Shown: positions 49,001-62,411 of the stretch, piece after piece | How positions within the stretch are numbered: the first letter of the stretch is position 1 | Layout: each line of letters opens with the position of its first letter | Source: Copromyces sp. CBS 386.78 | Lineage: Eukaryota > Ascomycota > Sordariomycetes > Sordariales > Sordariaceae | Direction: 5' to 3' | Assembly: GCA_030685235.1 (NCBI GenBank) | Contig: MU839127.1 | Location: 62,001 to 126,000, forward strand | DNA: 64,000 nt | Notes under the pieces: model-generated | What the model saw: only the letters and a program-made list of their open reading frames with translations | Databases searched by the model: none | Told to the model about the DNA's origin: nothing | Translations under genes and position numbers: made by a program

Positions 49001-52000
49001 CAGACAGATTATCTTTTCCTTGCGTTCTCTGAGATAGCCCCAACCAACGAGACACCAAACTCGTAGGCTTTGTGGCGGTTTTTAAAACGGTGCTTTGAGA
49101 TCTCAGTGGTGAACGAGTGGGACAAGGTGAATTCCTCCTGCGAGCGGTAGTTGCCACGATTGATGTGACGGGCATGTCGAGACCGCTTGAAACATAATAG
49201 CCCTCAAGCATCAGAATCGTCTCTTCCGTATAACCCATCATGCGTGTCGTGGCTGGCAGAGATCCTCCCCAGTTCCTCCGGTAAGGTCTTGACCGGAGTC
49301 GGATTGTGGACATGAGTCTGTCGCCGATATGAAGCCAATACCCGGGGCCAGGGGGAACATTTGATGTTCTCTTGGTCTTGGCCTGACCCAAAGAGAAGCT
49401 ACTCCGCATCGCCCTTCTTACCACCCACACTTTTCTTTCTTTGGCTTAGCGATCGGTTGAAAGAACCTCTTTGTCTCTTTCGACTAACACAAGCTCGCCG
49501 CGCCAAGAGTGAACCACGTGGAGGCATTGTTGGGCGTTGTGACGGCCATAACTCCGTTTTTCGACGTTCGCCAGCACGTACGCGGGGGCGTTAGGTATTC
49601 ATCCTCGTTTCCACGAGAACCTTGTTCCAGGTCAGGTGTAGACTAACCTGACCATGTTGCCGTACCAAACAGTTGGGACTCGGTTGCCTTGAATAGCGTC
49701 TGTACGTCGTGGCTTGCCCTTGTCCTGTCATTGGGAAGATCATGCGCCCGTGTTGAATTTCCATCGTAAAAAGTGGTGATGATGATAAAGCTCGGGAATG
49801 GGCATGTCAGAAGGAGTCGCCGAGATAACAGGCCACCCATTACCCAAGCAGGACTTGAAATCCAGCCAAAGCGTGGTGTAGTAAACATAGCGTAGCAGTA
49901 ATGTGACCGTGCTCGGAGACCTTCATTTAGATCGCAAGGTCCGGTCCCACGTCATGGGCTCGATCATCTGTTCGCGCTCTCGTCTGTGAATTTCCTTGAT
50001 CCCGGAAGCTCTCCGCGAGCCGGTAGCGCATCAAGATTGGGACGGGTGGGTCATGGGATCATGGACCGGGCTGGGTAGGGTAGCGGAGGTTAGCGGGATG
50101 AGCGTAATAACGGTTATTGTGCGCAGTACCTTATCGACGATCTCACTGTGTGCTGGATCCAGAACCAAATGAGCACGAACCGTGGTGCCGGCTTTTCGGA
50201 CCATGACACCTAACAGATGGTTATAGGTAAGCTTCGAGGCGAATGAGCCAGAGGCTTTGAGGCAGAAGCTCGCAGCTTCTGGCAAGCTGAATCTGACAAG
50301 CAACCTGGACAGGCGCTCGGGATTCGTTGATTTGATAGGGTACATCCAGCTAGAAGACAGACCCGGTCTCTGGTCGCCGAGTCTGTAAGTATACCCCTTG
50401 CTAGGCTGCCGCTTTGGTGGCGCCTGCTGAACGAGCATGTCTTTAGCCGTGAAATTGTTTCAATTTTTGCCAAGGCCGTTTTTGACCAATCGGTTGGCGT
50501 TATTTTATCCACTGGTACTTCTTGGCCACGCAGAGACCTGGGCTTGGTTGGTTTTTGCGCGCGTTTGGCGAATCTTTGGAAGGCCACCAAGTACTGCAGG
50601 TAGAGGGTAGCCCTGCCAAGAAATGAAACAATTTCACCGCTAAGGGGATGAAGAGCACCAAAGGATGCAGATGTGGGGGGTGGGTGAGAACGTAATCGCC
50701 CTGGGACGGCCAAGCGCGGCTGTGAGATAATACCGGGAGGCGTGATGTCTTTGCTTCGGGTTTATAAGAATGGTACGATGCAGATAATCCAGATTCGTAT
50801 CCCGCGTTTCCCATTCGCCCATGAGCCATGTGCGCATCCTTGGTATCCATTATCGAATTAGCAAATCGGCGCCGTCGTGGACCGATTGCGCCCTGGACTC
50901 TAGTGGACTTTGTTCTTTTGAGCCGGCGTCTGTTCTTCAGAAGCGACGCTTTGCTCTGTTCAGGCTGGGCTGTCGACGGGTTCTCGGCTCTTCAGCAGCG
51001 GTGCTGAAAGCCCGTGGTCCCATGTTTCTTTCTTTTTTCCTTGGTTTCGTTTCTTTTTGCTTTTTCTTGCCTACCGCGCCAAGCTTCTAGAATGCGACTG
51101 GGCTTCTCGTCATCGCTGACTGATGGGAGGATTCGGATCTCCACGTGCAATTAATGGATTAGCGTCCATCCCGGGAATCTGACACACTGCGATTTCTGAG
51201 CGCGCCGGAGAGGTGGGGGGCTGGGGACCCATAGATTCGATGGCCCAAAGGGGCACGGCACCCAGTTCAGTGGCATGGCTCTGGAATAGCGTCATTTGAT
51301 GGCCTGTCAGCGAACCACACCAATATTGTTCTGGTTTGTGACCCGATGTTGTCATACCCATATACATATGTGTTGAGATGCCAAGGAAAATAGGTGCTTA
51401 CCATTCAAATACGTGTACGTGCTAAGGTCGTCATCCCCCCGGCTGGCTGGCTTATCGGGATCTCATTTATATCGCCGTGAGCTTTGTGATCCATTCGCCG
51501 AGTGGGTGCAGTGATCGGCCGAGTTGAAATTGGTGTTGAACTGCTGTGTGTGCACTGTATGTGGTCGCCGGGTCATTCGAAAACTGAGCCGCAAGGCCGC
51601 AACAAGCCTCGTGATCTCGGTGATCCTGTCGACAAGCACAATGTCCCTCCATCTCGATCAAGAAGCAATGATACGTCCAAGATGCCAGGGTTGCAGGCCG
51701 TAGGAGCAGTTCGCATTAGCGCTGTTGCAGTGGTGAAGAGACGGTGAGGTGTAAGATGCCACAGACTCACGACGACTGGGGGGAGCTGGACCTGAAGGTT
51801 CCTCTTGCCTGTCAGCCAGATTCGCTCGATTTTGCTGTGGAGCTCCTTCTCATGCGTTAAATCCCTTTCTGAGTCTGCCCTGCCTTCCACCTGCTCTAAA
51901 AGTTGCCTAAAATCCAGCGCCAGTGAGCTCCTGTCGCTTGTGAAGACATTGACGCGTCACCGATACCACTCCGACCCGACCGACGGCGGAGACGAAGAAG

Positions 52001-52063
52001 CGCTTGTGGAAAGACCAAAGGCCCTTGACTCCGCAAAACGAACTTCATGAAGTTCATATGGAA
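43020..52063. other. About 9 kb without a supportable gene
   Basis: Base composition is ordinary, unlike the flanking RIP-affected DNA, yet all open frames are short, overlap on several strands and show no domain, membrane pattern or coherent intron chain. A minus-strand stretch at about 48990-49430 looks faintly coding in one frame but has a stop. It could be long regulatory DNA, non-coding transcription units or a decayed gene region. Confidence 0.5.
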
Positions 52064-52550
52064 GCTACGATCAGGGCTTCACGTAAATCAAACCGTAGTA
52101 AAGCAAAGCAAACTAGACCGGGTCCCAGTAAACCAAATCGAGTGCTGGATCAAGCCAAATCTAGGCAGTGATTTGATTTATTTAATTTATATATTTATTT
52201 CGTCAGAGGGTTGAAATTTCTATAGTAACCTGCTTCTCCGATATATATACTATAATTTTTGCTGTAGACGGTCGGGTGTAAAGGTCATATAACTGTTCTA
52301 GAAAAAATCGTATATTGGTATAGAAATTATATCGAAGTCTACTATTAGCGAGAAATCGTGGTGTTTTGAAGGTATATCGCATCCCCCTATTTCCCTTTGT
52401 TTGCTATTTCTTTACCTCCCCTATTAATTAAATTTATTAGTACTCTATTTATTAAATCAATTTTAATAGTAATACCTTATATATTAGATTAGCGTACTAA
52501 ATTACTATATCCCAATCGAGCTAATTAATAATCGCGCTAACTAACGCTAC

Positions 52551-52816
52551 TGTGAAAGCGTGATCCTACAAGAGATACGACTACAAGATTAGAAGGCACA
52601 ATTCAAAGTGATATTAAGTGTAAAGAGGAAAGGGAAAGTAAATAACGAAAGTATCGCGGATTTAAACATATAAGTCAGATCTGCCACTCGTTGCCGCCTT
52701 CCCTATCCGGAAGCTCTAAATAAGATAAGGCCGTAGACCTTCCATCCGATGTGTCACGGTCGTGCAATTGACCTTATGGCCAGTCCTCCGGTAACCAGTT
52801 TAGCTATGCTATGATA
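52551..52816 (-). repeat. 3' LTR of the second gypsy element
   Basis: 266 bp, directly repeated with 59449-59714. Its outer right end has CA changed to TA. Confidence 0.9.
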
Positions 52817-53199
52817 TTACCCCCCCCTCGGAAGAAAGGCTTAGCCCTAGAGCCGAAAGAAAGGAAAGAAAGAATTTGGATGAAAGGCAATTGCTAGTTA
52901 TGTGAAAGATATGTGAACCCATCGCAACGGTTGGTCTAATCTGTTGTGTTGCGATGAAAGTCCGTTGTTGAAATGAAATGTATAAAAACTCCGTACCCAA
53001 GCTTCGCGACGTTGTATTCAATCTGGTTGTCGCGGTATAATTGTGTAAAAAGCTAAAAAAAAAAAAATTCCCCCTAGTCGGGCTCGAATAGACCGCCTCC
53101 CAGGTAGAGGACAAATACTATCGGACTTTAGCGTATTCTCGTTAATGATACGGGCTGTCACTCTATATTGCTGCACTATATAACTGTAATTACAGCCTG

Positions 53200-56100
53200 T
53201 AGTAGGTTGTACCTTTCGTACTCTTTATAAGGGTCTTCGTTATTTCTTCCTTTTTGACCTTTTTAATACCTTCCCCTTTAGCGAGTCTTCCGCCGGTACG
53301 TTATCGTCTTTGTAATCTTTAGATATCGAATTGTTTTATTGAGCTCTAATTTATATCGATAATCGTTTTAGGGGCCCGGGTTTTTCTGGATTCCTTTCGT
53401 AATACTCCTTTAGCTTGAGTAGTATATTTTTAAATCCTTCCGCCAAATATTATTCCGGGTCCGGGTCCTATCCCTTCTAATTAATTTAATATTTTAATTA
53501 TTTATTAATTAACTGATATATTATAATCTCCTCGATTTCCTACTCCTCTTCGTTATTTATCGATTCTCCTTCTAGGTTTTTATTTGCCTATCCTGGGAAG
53601 GGGTTTGCCGTATTTTTCTGTAGTCGGTTAGCGTAGAACACCTTCGACCTTCGTTAAGAAGGAGGTACCTCTAGGATAAATAAATAACCCGCTATTCTAA
53701 TAATTTTGTACGGTATTTTAGTTAAGGGGTAGTCTAGCTTATTATTAGGCCTATCTATTGACTAGATCTTTTTAATAATGAATATTCGATCCCCGATTCC
53801 GAAGTCCGGGTCTCTTCGATAATGGTTAGCCTATCCGGCCTATCGCTCCTATACCTTTATTACTACCTCTTTAGTTAGGATATGCGCCTTTTCTATCTTT
53901 TTTGCTATGGTTCTCGCTTCTTCCTTAGATAACTTCTCCTTTGCTGTATCGCCTTCTTACGGTAGTCCTTGTATTTAATTTATTGTTAGTAAGTTTTTTA
54001 GCGTTCTAAATATTGCTTCATATAGCGACAATCCTTCCAAACTCTTATACGGCAAAGTTCCTTATATTCCGTTAAGTACTGGCATTAAATCTGACTAATC
54101 ATCTTGGTTGTGCGAGATGTACGGGCGAAGCTTTTAGTCGATATATTGATTTATAATCTCCGCCTGTCTTACTATCTGTGAGTGACCTGAATTACTTAGT
54201 TTCTATCGGATTCCTAATAGTTTAGCCAGTGTCTATGTGAAATCTGATACGAATTGGGGGCCTCTATCGCTTACTATTTCCTGCGGTAAATTAAAGATGC
54301 GATATGGGCCTTTGTAATATAGTAGGGCTGCTTGTTTTCCGGTTACGGTATCCTTATAGGGATAATACCAAGATATTTTTATTAGTTGGTCGATTATTAC
54401 TAGTACGTTATTGTAACCTTTCTTATCCTTAGGCATAGATTTGAAATTTATTACTAACGTTTGCTATGGTTTGTAGTCGTTCTGTAGTTCTAATAGGTGT
54501 AATTTGCTTAGGGTCTTATCTCTAGGTACCTTCGATAATCGGTAAGTCTAGTAATTATTGATATATTTATTTATATTTGACGTTAGGCTAGGCTACTAAT
54601 ACTGGGTATTTATTATTTTTCTCGTCTTGTTTCGACCCTGGTAGCCTATTAGTAATGTATTGTAATAGCCTCTAATTACTTAGGTTCTCAATCTGCCCTC
54701 TTCAATATCGGGCACTATTAACCGGCTGTTGTATAGTATTAAATCTCCCTCTCGGGTTAGGTGCTTATTAGTGCCCTGAGTGGCCTTTTCTCTATAAACC
54801 GAAATAGATTCTTCGGTTCGGTTTGCTTGGAGGACTCGTTCGATTAGTAATTAAGGGGCTATTGATAATTCCTGCGGTTCCGCTTCCTGTAGTTCGATGT
54901 CCGGATCTTCTTCCGGAGATTCCGGAGCGTTAGAGGTTACTCTTAATATAGCGTTCAGCTCTATTTACGGGGTATCTTGCTTATTTCTTGCGTATACGAA
55001 GAACCCTTCGTACGGCTTTAGGAGACGTAAGGTTCTTTGGTTATCTCTTTTTTGTAGTATTGTCTTGAGTTCCTCTGACTTTTTCGAAAGGGCGTCAGCT
55101 ACGGTATTATCCTTGCCCGGTCTGTATGTTATTTTGAATTCAAATTCTAATAGCACTTCTGACTAGGCCACTTGTTTATTGTTTAGCAGCTTCTTTGTGC
55201 TAAAATATTCTAGAGTTTGGTGGTCTATTATAGCTACAAATGGTCTCCCTTTTAATTTTAGTCTCCAGAACTTCATTGCTTTAATGACGGCTAGCAGTTC
55301 TTTATTGTGGATAGGGTAATTTAGTTTTGCGGGCGCTATTGTTTCGGAATAGAACGCTATTAGGTGCTATTTATTTCTATCCTTCTACGAGAGTACTCTA
55401 GTATATATTCTATTAAATATATCCGTTTCGAACTTCGTTTCTCTCCCGTAGACGAAATAGTTTAATATTAGTATTTGGGTGAGTTTTTATTTAAGTTTTT
55501 CGAAGGCTATTTAGCACTCCTCTATTTATTCGAAAGCTTTATCCTTTTTAGTTAAGTTTATTTAAGGTTTCGCTATCCGGCTATATTCCCTTACGAATTT
55601 CTAGTAGAAGTTGCAAAAGCCTAAGAAAGCCTGTACGCTCTTTAGGGTTGTCGGTTGTTATTAGTCCTTAATTGCGGCGATTTTTTCTGGGTTAATAGAG
55701 ATACTATTGGTACCGATGATGAAGCCTAGGAATTTAGTTTTTGTAACGTGAAATTCACACTTCTTAATATTAGCTTATAATTCCACCTTTCTTAGCCTTT
55801 CTAATACCTTTCTTACGTATACCCTGTAGTCTTTCAAGTTGTTGGAAAAGATCAGGATATTATCGATATATGCGTTGTAGAAATCCTGATAACTTATTAA
55901 CTCGTTATTGATAAAGCGTTGGAAAGAAGATGGTCTTCTATATAACCCGAAGGGTAAGACTTTGTATTTATAAGCCCCAAAGCTAGTCCAGAAGGTCGTC
56001 AAATCCTCTTGACCAATTGTTATTCGTATTTTGTGAAAGGCCTGTTGGATATTTATTTTCGTAAAGATCTTCGCTTTACTAATCCGAGTTAATGTCTCTT

Positions 56101-57500
56101 TAATAAGGGGTAGGGGGTATCGGTCTTTTTGTGAAATAGCGTTAAATTTGCGGTAATCTATACAAAATCTTAATCCCCCTCCGTTTGGCTTTTGTACGAA
56201 TAGCACGGGTGCCGCCCACGGGGCAGAGCTAGCTTCGATAAACCCTTTTTAGAGGTTTTCTATAATATATTGTCTATATTTTTCCAGCTCTTCTAAAGTT
56301 ATTCGGTACAGCGGGTTAACTTTGAATTCTTTTGGGCGATGGCCGTTTAATATTTTGATCTTGTAATTGACCCTGGGACGAAAATCCGGCAATGTATCCG
56401 ATTGTACCTTGCTGAATACCTCCAATAATTCTGCCGGATTATGGTAGTCTGTTGGTACCTTTTTTAATACTAGTTGTTATAGTTCTTCGTCGTCCTCTTC
56501 CAAGGCTGCCCTTATTTTTGCGTCGATTAAGCCTTCGATTTTATGAAGATTTATCACCTCCGGCTTTGCTTTACGTTTTAGGTAGAAGTCGAAAGCGTTG
56601 CCGTTTATTATAGCTAGGTCGATTGGTTTACTCTTAACTTATCCCTATTCCTTCTTCAATTGGTAGGGCCTTTATTCATCCCTATAGGGATATAGTTCGG
56701 CTACGCTTGCTAATAGTATCTTCTTTGGTGCTGTTGGGGGGTCCTCCTTTTTGAGACCTAACTCCCTTTCTATCTTAGTAATATCCCTAGTGAGCGGGCA
56801 CGCTAATAATAACCGACCTATGATTATCTGCTTTAATTCTAGGGGTCTCTAGTCGAGGGTTGTAATTTTAGTATCCCTCTCCTCTTGTTTTTCTCTCTTT
56901 ATTTCTAACGTTTTTTTCGCGAAGTGTTCTAATTCTTGTAGTTTCGCTATAATTTGATAGTGAGTCTTCCTTTCCTGGGCTCGTCGACCTGCTTCCTTCC
57001 TTCGGTCTTCTAAGTCTATAAGCTCTTTTCTCCTTCGTACGTCTTCTTGGAATGAGGGGTTTGAAATTGGCGGGCCTATTTTAGTTATATCGATATCTTT
57101 AATGCTCGGTAATGGGATAATATCTTGGTTGAATACTAGTATATTCTTCTTGTAGTTAGGTAGTATATTGTACTTAACTAGCTACATTTTCCCGATAATT
57201 ATATCTTTCGTCAATTCTAGTAATACCAGAATTTATTAGTTGAGGAATATTACTCCGTTAATCTTTAGGTGCCCTTTTAAGGCTTTCGTGATTTCGTCCG
57301 GTTTGGCCTTTTTGTATGGCGTAACAAGTCCCGGCTCGAAATCGGTATATTCTTTAAACTATAGTCATTTTAATAATTTGCTAGCGAAACTTTAATTTAC
57401 TAATAACGAAATTCCTGCTCTTGTATCTACCAGTGTACGTCGTATTGAAATAAATAATCTATTATTTGCTATAGTATAGTTGATTAAAAATTATTTTCCT
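53200..57500 (-). pseudogene. Degraded pol of the second gypsy element
   Basis: Minus-strand segments appear in Ty3/gypsy order. The reverse transcriptase (55775-56206) has FCIDYRKFNAISQKDRYPLP and KVLPFGLYRRPSSFQRF. An RNase H/tether part (54965-55156) has FKITYRPGKDNTVADALSKK. The integrase core (54233-54436) has LPQEIVSDRGPQFVSDFT. The reverse transcriptase catalytic box reads AYIDNILIF, and the earlier motif Asp is Asn (INIQQAF), so two catalytic aspartates are lost by G-to-A. Stops separate the open pieces. Outer limits are approximate. Confidence 0.85.
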
Positions 57501-57599
57501 CCTCCTAGATAATCTTTGAGGTTGAAATTTGGGTGTATATTACTGCTTCTATTACGCCTTGATTCCTATTTGATAACGTTGTTGACTTGGGTAGATATC

Positions 57600-59393
57600 T
57601 CCCCTAGAGTGGAGACCTTTCCTGGGGAATCTAGTTTTCTGAATCGGAGCTCGATTTCGATCCCTCCGAGAGCTCTTCTCTAGCTTCCGAACCCGATCCC
57701 GGGGTCTCCGGCTTTAGCGAGGCGCTAGCTAACTTCTATTCTATTGGTCCCTAAGTTTTATCCGCGATAGCGTTCAATTCGGCTTCCAGGGTCGAGATCT
57801 TCGCTTTTTTAGGGTATTCGGGGGATTGATGGCCTATTTTGCGATAGTTAAAGTATTTGTTTTCGGCCTTCAATTTCTTTATTTCGTCGAAGGTCGGTCG
57901 GTGGTATTTGGGGGTAGCGATAGGGTTGCGGGGCTTGGACGGTGTACTACTATTCGGTGCGTAAGCTTTTCTAGTCTTTTGTCTCTCGAGGGCACGAAAT
58001 TGTTGTTCGAAATCGGCGGGGATCTCGTCCTTGGAGCCCGTTCGGAGCTTGGTGTTGAGCTTTAGGATCTCGCAGACCAGTCGGTTGTTGTCCTAGTATA
58101 GTTGATGCGCCTGGTTAGCGAAGTAGAGTACTTAAGTATCGAAATATACGACGTCGTTGCTAGCTTTAGCTATAAATATAGGGAAATTTCGGATAATATC
58201 GTTGGATACTTTATCGAGGATAACGCGGCTGCGGAACTCTTGCTAAATGGCTTTAAGGTCAGCTTTGTATACTTAATGGAATGTTAATTTGTTTATAAAT
58301 TTGTCGATTATATCTACTCTATATTTGCTGAACCTTTTACTAGACTCAGCAGCTCGTAATATTAGTTTGAATAGTACGATTTCTCTATAGCCGTTAACCT
58401 AGTTTTCGTAGATTGCGTCGGCGCGAACCGTTACTTTGTTGGCTAGGATTTCGCGTATGAGGTTCTAGCGTGGGAATTTTGCGTGGCGATGTAGTTTTCG
58501 CAGGTATTCGCTCTTGTAATCCGAGACCGTTATAGGAGTATTATAAGTACTTGCTTTATTGGCTTCGTTTACTATCGTTGTTTCGGCCTCTGTTCTAGTT
58601 GGGATTTTGTATTCCTTTATATCCTTTAATGTAATTTGTATTTGGGTGTTTAGGATATAATAAGAGTAATCCGGGTTTGGGTTGGTAAGGCGGTTCTTTA
58701 GCGGGCTCTTGCGGGGCGGAGTTGTATTTGGCGATTTCTTGAAAGAAGGGTTTGAGGGTGTCGGAGAGAGCTTCTTAGGTATTGGGTTAGGGAGTTTAGT
58801 TCTTTTTCCCTTCAATTATTTTCGAACGTTATGTAATACCGTTTGGGGATCTATAGCTTTAGGTTCCTCCTTCTTCTTGACGCTCCTGGTGGTGAAGCGG
58901 AAAGAGTCGTCTGCGTCTTCGATAGAAGGGAACCGGTAACCTATTTGTTTAGTAGGTATTAATAGTGGTAGTTTTCCTTTTCTCTATAGGTTGTATTCGA
59001 CCTCTCCCGGGGTCGAAGTTGTATTTAATCGAGATAGATTTATGTTGAGGGGATTTGGGCTGGACTAGTCTGTCTGCTGGCCTCCTAGCTACGTTAGCGG
59101 GTTGTATAGTTTGACGATAGGTCTAAATCCTCCGTCGTTGCCCGTTTGGTCGAAAAGATTCGCTTCCTCTTCGGGGCTAGGATTCGAGATGAAGTTGCTA
59201 GAGTTCGAATTGGAATTGTGTCGGTATAGCTTTTTCTTGTTTCCGGCGTTAGATATCGTGTGATTAATTTAGTCTGGGGCGGGAGCGGGGGGTTTGAGGT
59301 GCTTACTACGTCGCAACGGCGTACGTCTATCGTGAGACTTAGTGATCCTCCGAATGAGCAATTATAAACGAAATTAGTCGCCTCAAAGTGCAT
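57600..59393 (-). pseudogene. Degraded gag of the second gypsy element
   Basis: Open pieces at 59094-59393 and 58465-58815 (minus) are Pro/Thr/Arg-rich, as in gag N-termini. Near 57798-57862 a retroviral-type zinc knuckle is recognisable as YFNYRKIGHQSPEYPKK. The spacing and the His match CCHC, but all three cysteines read as Tyr, each one G-to-A step (TGY to TAY). It lies next to the 5' LTR, in the expected place. Confidence 0.7.
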
Positions 59394-59448
59394 TGATGAA
59401 GGTGGGATATTGTAATACCGTCCCCGGTAAGGATGATACTTAATATTA

Positions 59449-59714
59449 TGTGAAAGCGTGATCCTATAAGAGATACGATTATAAGATTAGGAGGCACAAT
59501 TCAAAGTAATATTAAGTGTAAAGAGGAAAGGGAAAGTAAATAACGAAGGCATCGCGGATCTAGATATATAAGTCAGATCTGCCACTCGTTGCCGCCTTCC
59601 CTATCCGGAAGCTCTAGATAAGATAAGGCCGTAGACCTTCCATCCGATGTGTCACGGTCGTGCAATTGACCCTATGGCCAGTCCTCCGGTAACCAGTCTA
59701 GCCATGCTATGACA
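59449..59714 (-). repeat. 5' LTR of the second gypsy element
   Basis: 266 bp. It keeps both the TG and CA termini and is followed directly by the target duplication GCTAC. Confidence 0.9.
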
Positions 59715-59739
59715 GCTACTATAACCCTATAATCCCCCC

Positions 59740-62260
59740 TACTAAGCGAGGTATTAGAGTTACTTCCACCCCGTACTTTATTCGGCTATATATTTCGTCG
59801 CTCGTTTAAAGTATATATTATTAAATTGAAATAATACGACGCCGACGAAATTATTCGAAAGCCTATAGTAGAATAGCTGTACGTAGAGTACGACTGTTGG
59901 AAGTATATTTTCGAGACTTAGGTATACCGGAAGTATAAAGAATAGTTATAGATTAATAATTAGGGTATGTAATTAATTTGATTATTTGGTAATAATGAAA
60001 AGGATGGGAAATTCTTTTATTGTAGTAAATATAGCTAAATTTTTAATTTGAAGGCGACGACCTTATTAGCGAACTATTTAAATAAGGTTTACAATATTTA
60101 CGAGAGGGGGAAAGAATTAGAATTAAATAAACGATAGCGCGGTAATAATAATATATATATTTCCTTTAATCGTTCCTAACCCTCTATATCGTCGTTATAG
60201 ATTATTATAATTACTATTGGCGAAAATATTAAAAAGTTGTTAATTAATTTCGTTATTTCCTCTAATTTGGGATTTTCGATCGTTAAGAATATAGATTTTC
60301 GTATATTAATAAAGTTGTTAAACCCCGCCGTCGTTAACGTTATTTTATTTAAAAATTCGATAACAATAGGGAGATAGTTGAAGGATCGGTTTATTAGAAA
60401 TAAGGCCCATCTATAACGATAATTTACTATAACCCTATATAAAGTCTATTTCTCTTTCGATTTATAGATTTCGCCGAATGGTTACGCAATATTCGCCGTC
60501 GTTATATATTTTGCCGACGTATTTAGCGTACTTTAAATTCGATTTATTGTAATACCCTACGTTAAAGGTTATTATAGAGGTGAAAATATTAATAAAATCT
60601 GACCGATCCCGATAAATATTATAATAAAATAATTATTAACCGACCGGAGTTAATAGGCGCTATTATTAACGAGGTGATTAACGACTATAATATCCGCGAT
60701 AAATTGGGTTATTTCTAATCTAATAATGCGAATACGAATAATAAAGTAGTCAAATATATATTTAGGTTCTATAATGACGTTAATATATTTGATTGTTATG
60801 TACGCTATTTAAATTATATTTTTAATTTGGTAGCGAAAGCCTTTTTCGAGGGAAATATTTTTAATTTTATTAATTGAGAATTCGACCCCGCTATATTAGA
60901 AGAGGAGGAAGTAAAATTTCTAACCCTTTAGAGGAAGTGAGACGCGTTTAGTAAGTTTTATAATTTCTTCGTCTTTATCCGACGATTATTATAAAAGAAA
61001 GCGAGCTTTTATAAATTAACGGTTAGCAATATAATTCCGGAATAGATTGCGAGGTTTGGAAACCTTTATATTAATAATAATAATAAAAATTTGGGTTTTA
61101 TTTAAGATAATTCGATTCGTTGGAATTCGTAGTATAATATAATTGCGCGCGTTATATAGTTGCGACGAATATTGGATTACTAGTATTTAATATATAAGAA
61201 GGAGTTGGAGGATAAGAAATTAGAGCCCTTAATAAACGACGATTAGGCTGTATTAATTACCGTTAATACTATTTTCTTGAAGTTTAAAGAGTTTATATTA
61301 TAGTATAAAAGTAGGTAATTTAACTTTAGTAATATCCTTTTCGATTTAAAGAAGTTGATCGACGAGTTTAAATGATAGAAATTTATATATTTAACCCGTT
61401 TCGAAGTTGAGCCTTTTAGTAGAAGTTCTAATATCCCCGCTCGCTATCTCTTTATTAAGTTCGCTAATTATTAAATTAATAAGGCCGCTAGATCTGGTCG
61501 ACGATTGTATTGCCCCCGCATTTTGCCTACTCGGTATTAAGATTATAATAACGTGCTTCGAATCGGTTACAGTTAACCCCGCTATTAATTTTAATAAGTT
61601 CGCCTAATACTATTAGAGGAAGTTCGTCGAGTAGATTTTAGTATTAATAGTAATCGGTTTATTTGTAATAATATCGACCTTTCGATAAGGAAGTTAGAGG
61701 AGTATTTAGGGGTATTAGAAAATAGTTAACCGTATTAGATAGCGATATTATTATATTCTATTAAATAAAAGCGAGCTTTCTATTTATATTATAGGATAAT
61801 AAAGGGAATAAGTTTAATTAAAACGTTTAAAGAGATTTTTTTAAAATAGTACTATAACGACGATGTTTATTACGACCTAGTTCCGAGTTTATGATATGTA
61901 GAAAGAGAGGTACGTCGTCGGGAATATATACTAGAAGATAATTTCTTTAATTTATTTAGTAATGAAGCTAATTTTAGCGAGTTAGAATTGTACTTCACTT
62001 TATGTATAATAGAGAAGGATATTGTTGTAGATCTAGTATTGTGGTGGGTATACTATCGCCAGTAAAACCGCTTTCCTAGATTATTATGTATAGTTATCGC
62101 CATACTAATGATATTAGCGATGTCTAATGAGGCGGAGAGGGTATTTAATAAGACAAGACTCGTAATCGGTTAATAGAGGCACAGTCTGTTATACACAACC
62201 ATCGAGCGCATTGCTTTATGTAAGAACTGGCAGTAAAACTGGGTTATGGGGAGGGGATAT
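59740..62260 (+). pseudogene. Degraded hAT transposase
   Basis: Plus-strand translation contains two classical hAT landmarks. One is a segment like CAAHVLNLxxKAFLFG, read as RYLNYIFNLVAKAFFEG (about 60803-60852) and preceded by NIRDKLGYF and an NAN stretch. The other is the C-terminal dimerisation region, read as MSNEAERVFNKTRLVIG followed by RHSLLYTTIERIALCKNW (about 62119-62230). Many stops and an A+T excess make it non-functional. The 5' part is interrupted by, or lies left of, the LTR element. Confidence 0.8.
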
Positions 62261-62411
62261 GGCCGGAAAATCTATGATCCGAGCGCAAATCTATGTAAAG
62301 CAAATCAAATAACCCCTCAACAACGCAAATCGCAACTCGAAATATCTCAAACAAACCAAATCAGACCTCAGATTTGATTTGATTTGATTTATGTGAAGCC
62401 CTGGCTACGAT

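Larger units (their letters stand above)
52551..59714 (-). mobile_element. Ty3/gypsy LTR retrotransposon, 7,164 bp
   Basis: Two 266-bp LTRs (52551-52816 and 59449-59714) begin TGTGAAAGCGTGATCC and end TGCTATGA(T/C)A, flanked by the 5-bp duplication GCTAC (52546-52550 and 59715-59719). Differences between the LTRs are transitions. All coding remnants are on the minus strand, so the 5' LTR is on the right. In that orientation a purine tract (GAGGGGGGGG) lies directly before the 3' LTR. It differs in LTR length and sequence from the other gypsy element in the window. It interrupts the hAT transposon. Confidence 0.93.
52072..62403 (+). mobile_element. hAT transposon, RIP-degraded, with a nested gypsy element
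   Basis: The ends are CAGGGCTTCAC(G/A)TAAATCAAA in inverted orientation, and the flanking 8-bp duplication GCTACGAT is perfect (52064-52071 and 62404-62411). CAGGG-type ends with an 8-bp duplication define hAT elements. Subtracting the nested LTR element and its 5-bp duplication leaves about 3.16 kb, a normal hAT size. Transposase remnants read on the plus strand right of the insertion. Confidence 0.92.

Noticed and set aside
48990..49430. Possible coding stretch on the minus strand
   Set aside because: One frame reads protein-like for about 100 codons but contains a stop, lacks a start and matches no family I know.
53050..53130. tRNA-like sequence on the minus strand with TTCGAGCCC followed by a T-run
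   Set aside because: The T stem has two central mismatches and no acceptor or D arm could be matched; it lies inside the degraded gypsy element.
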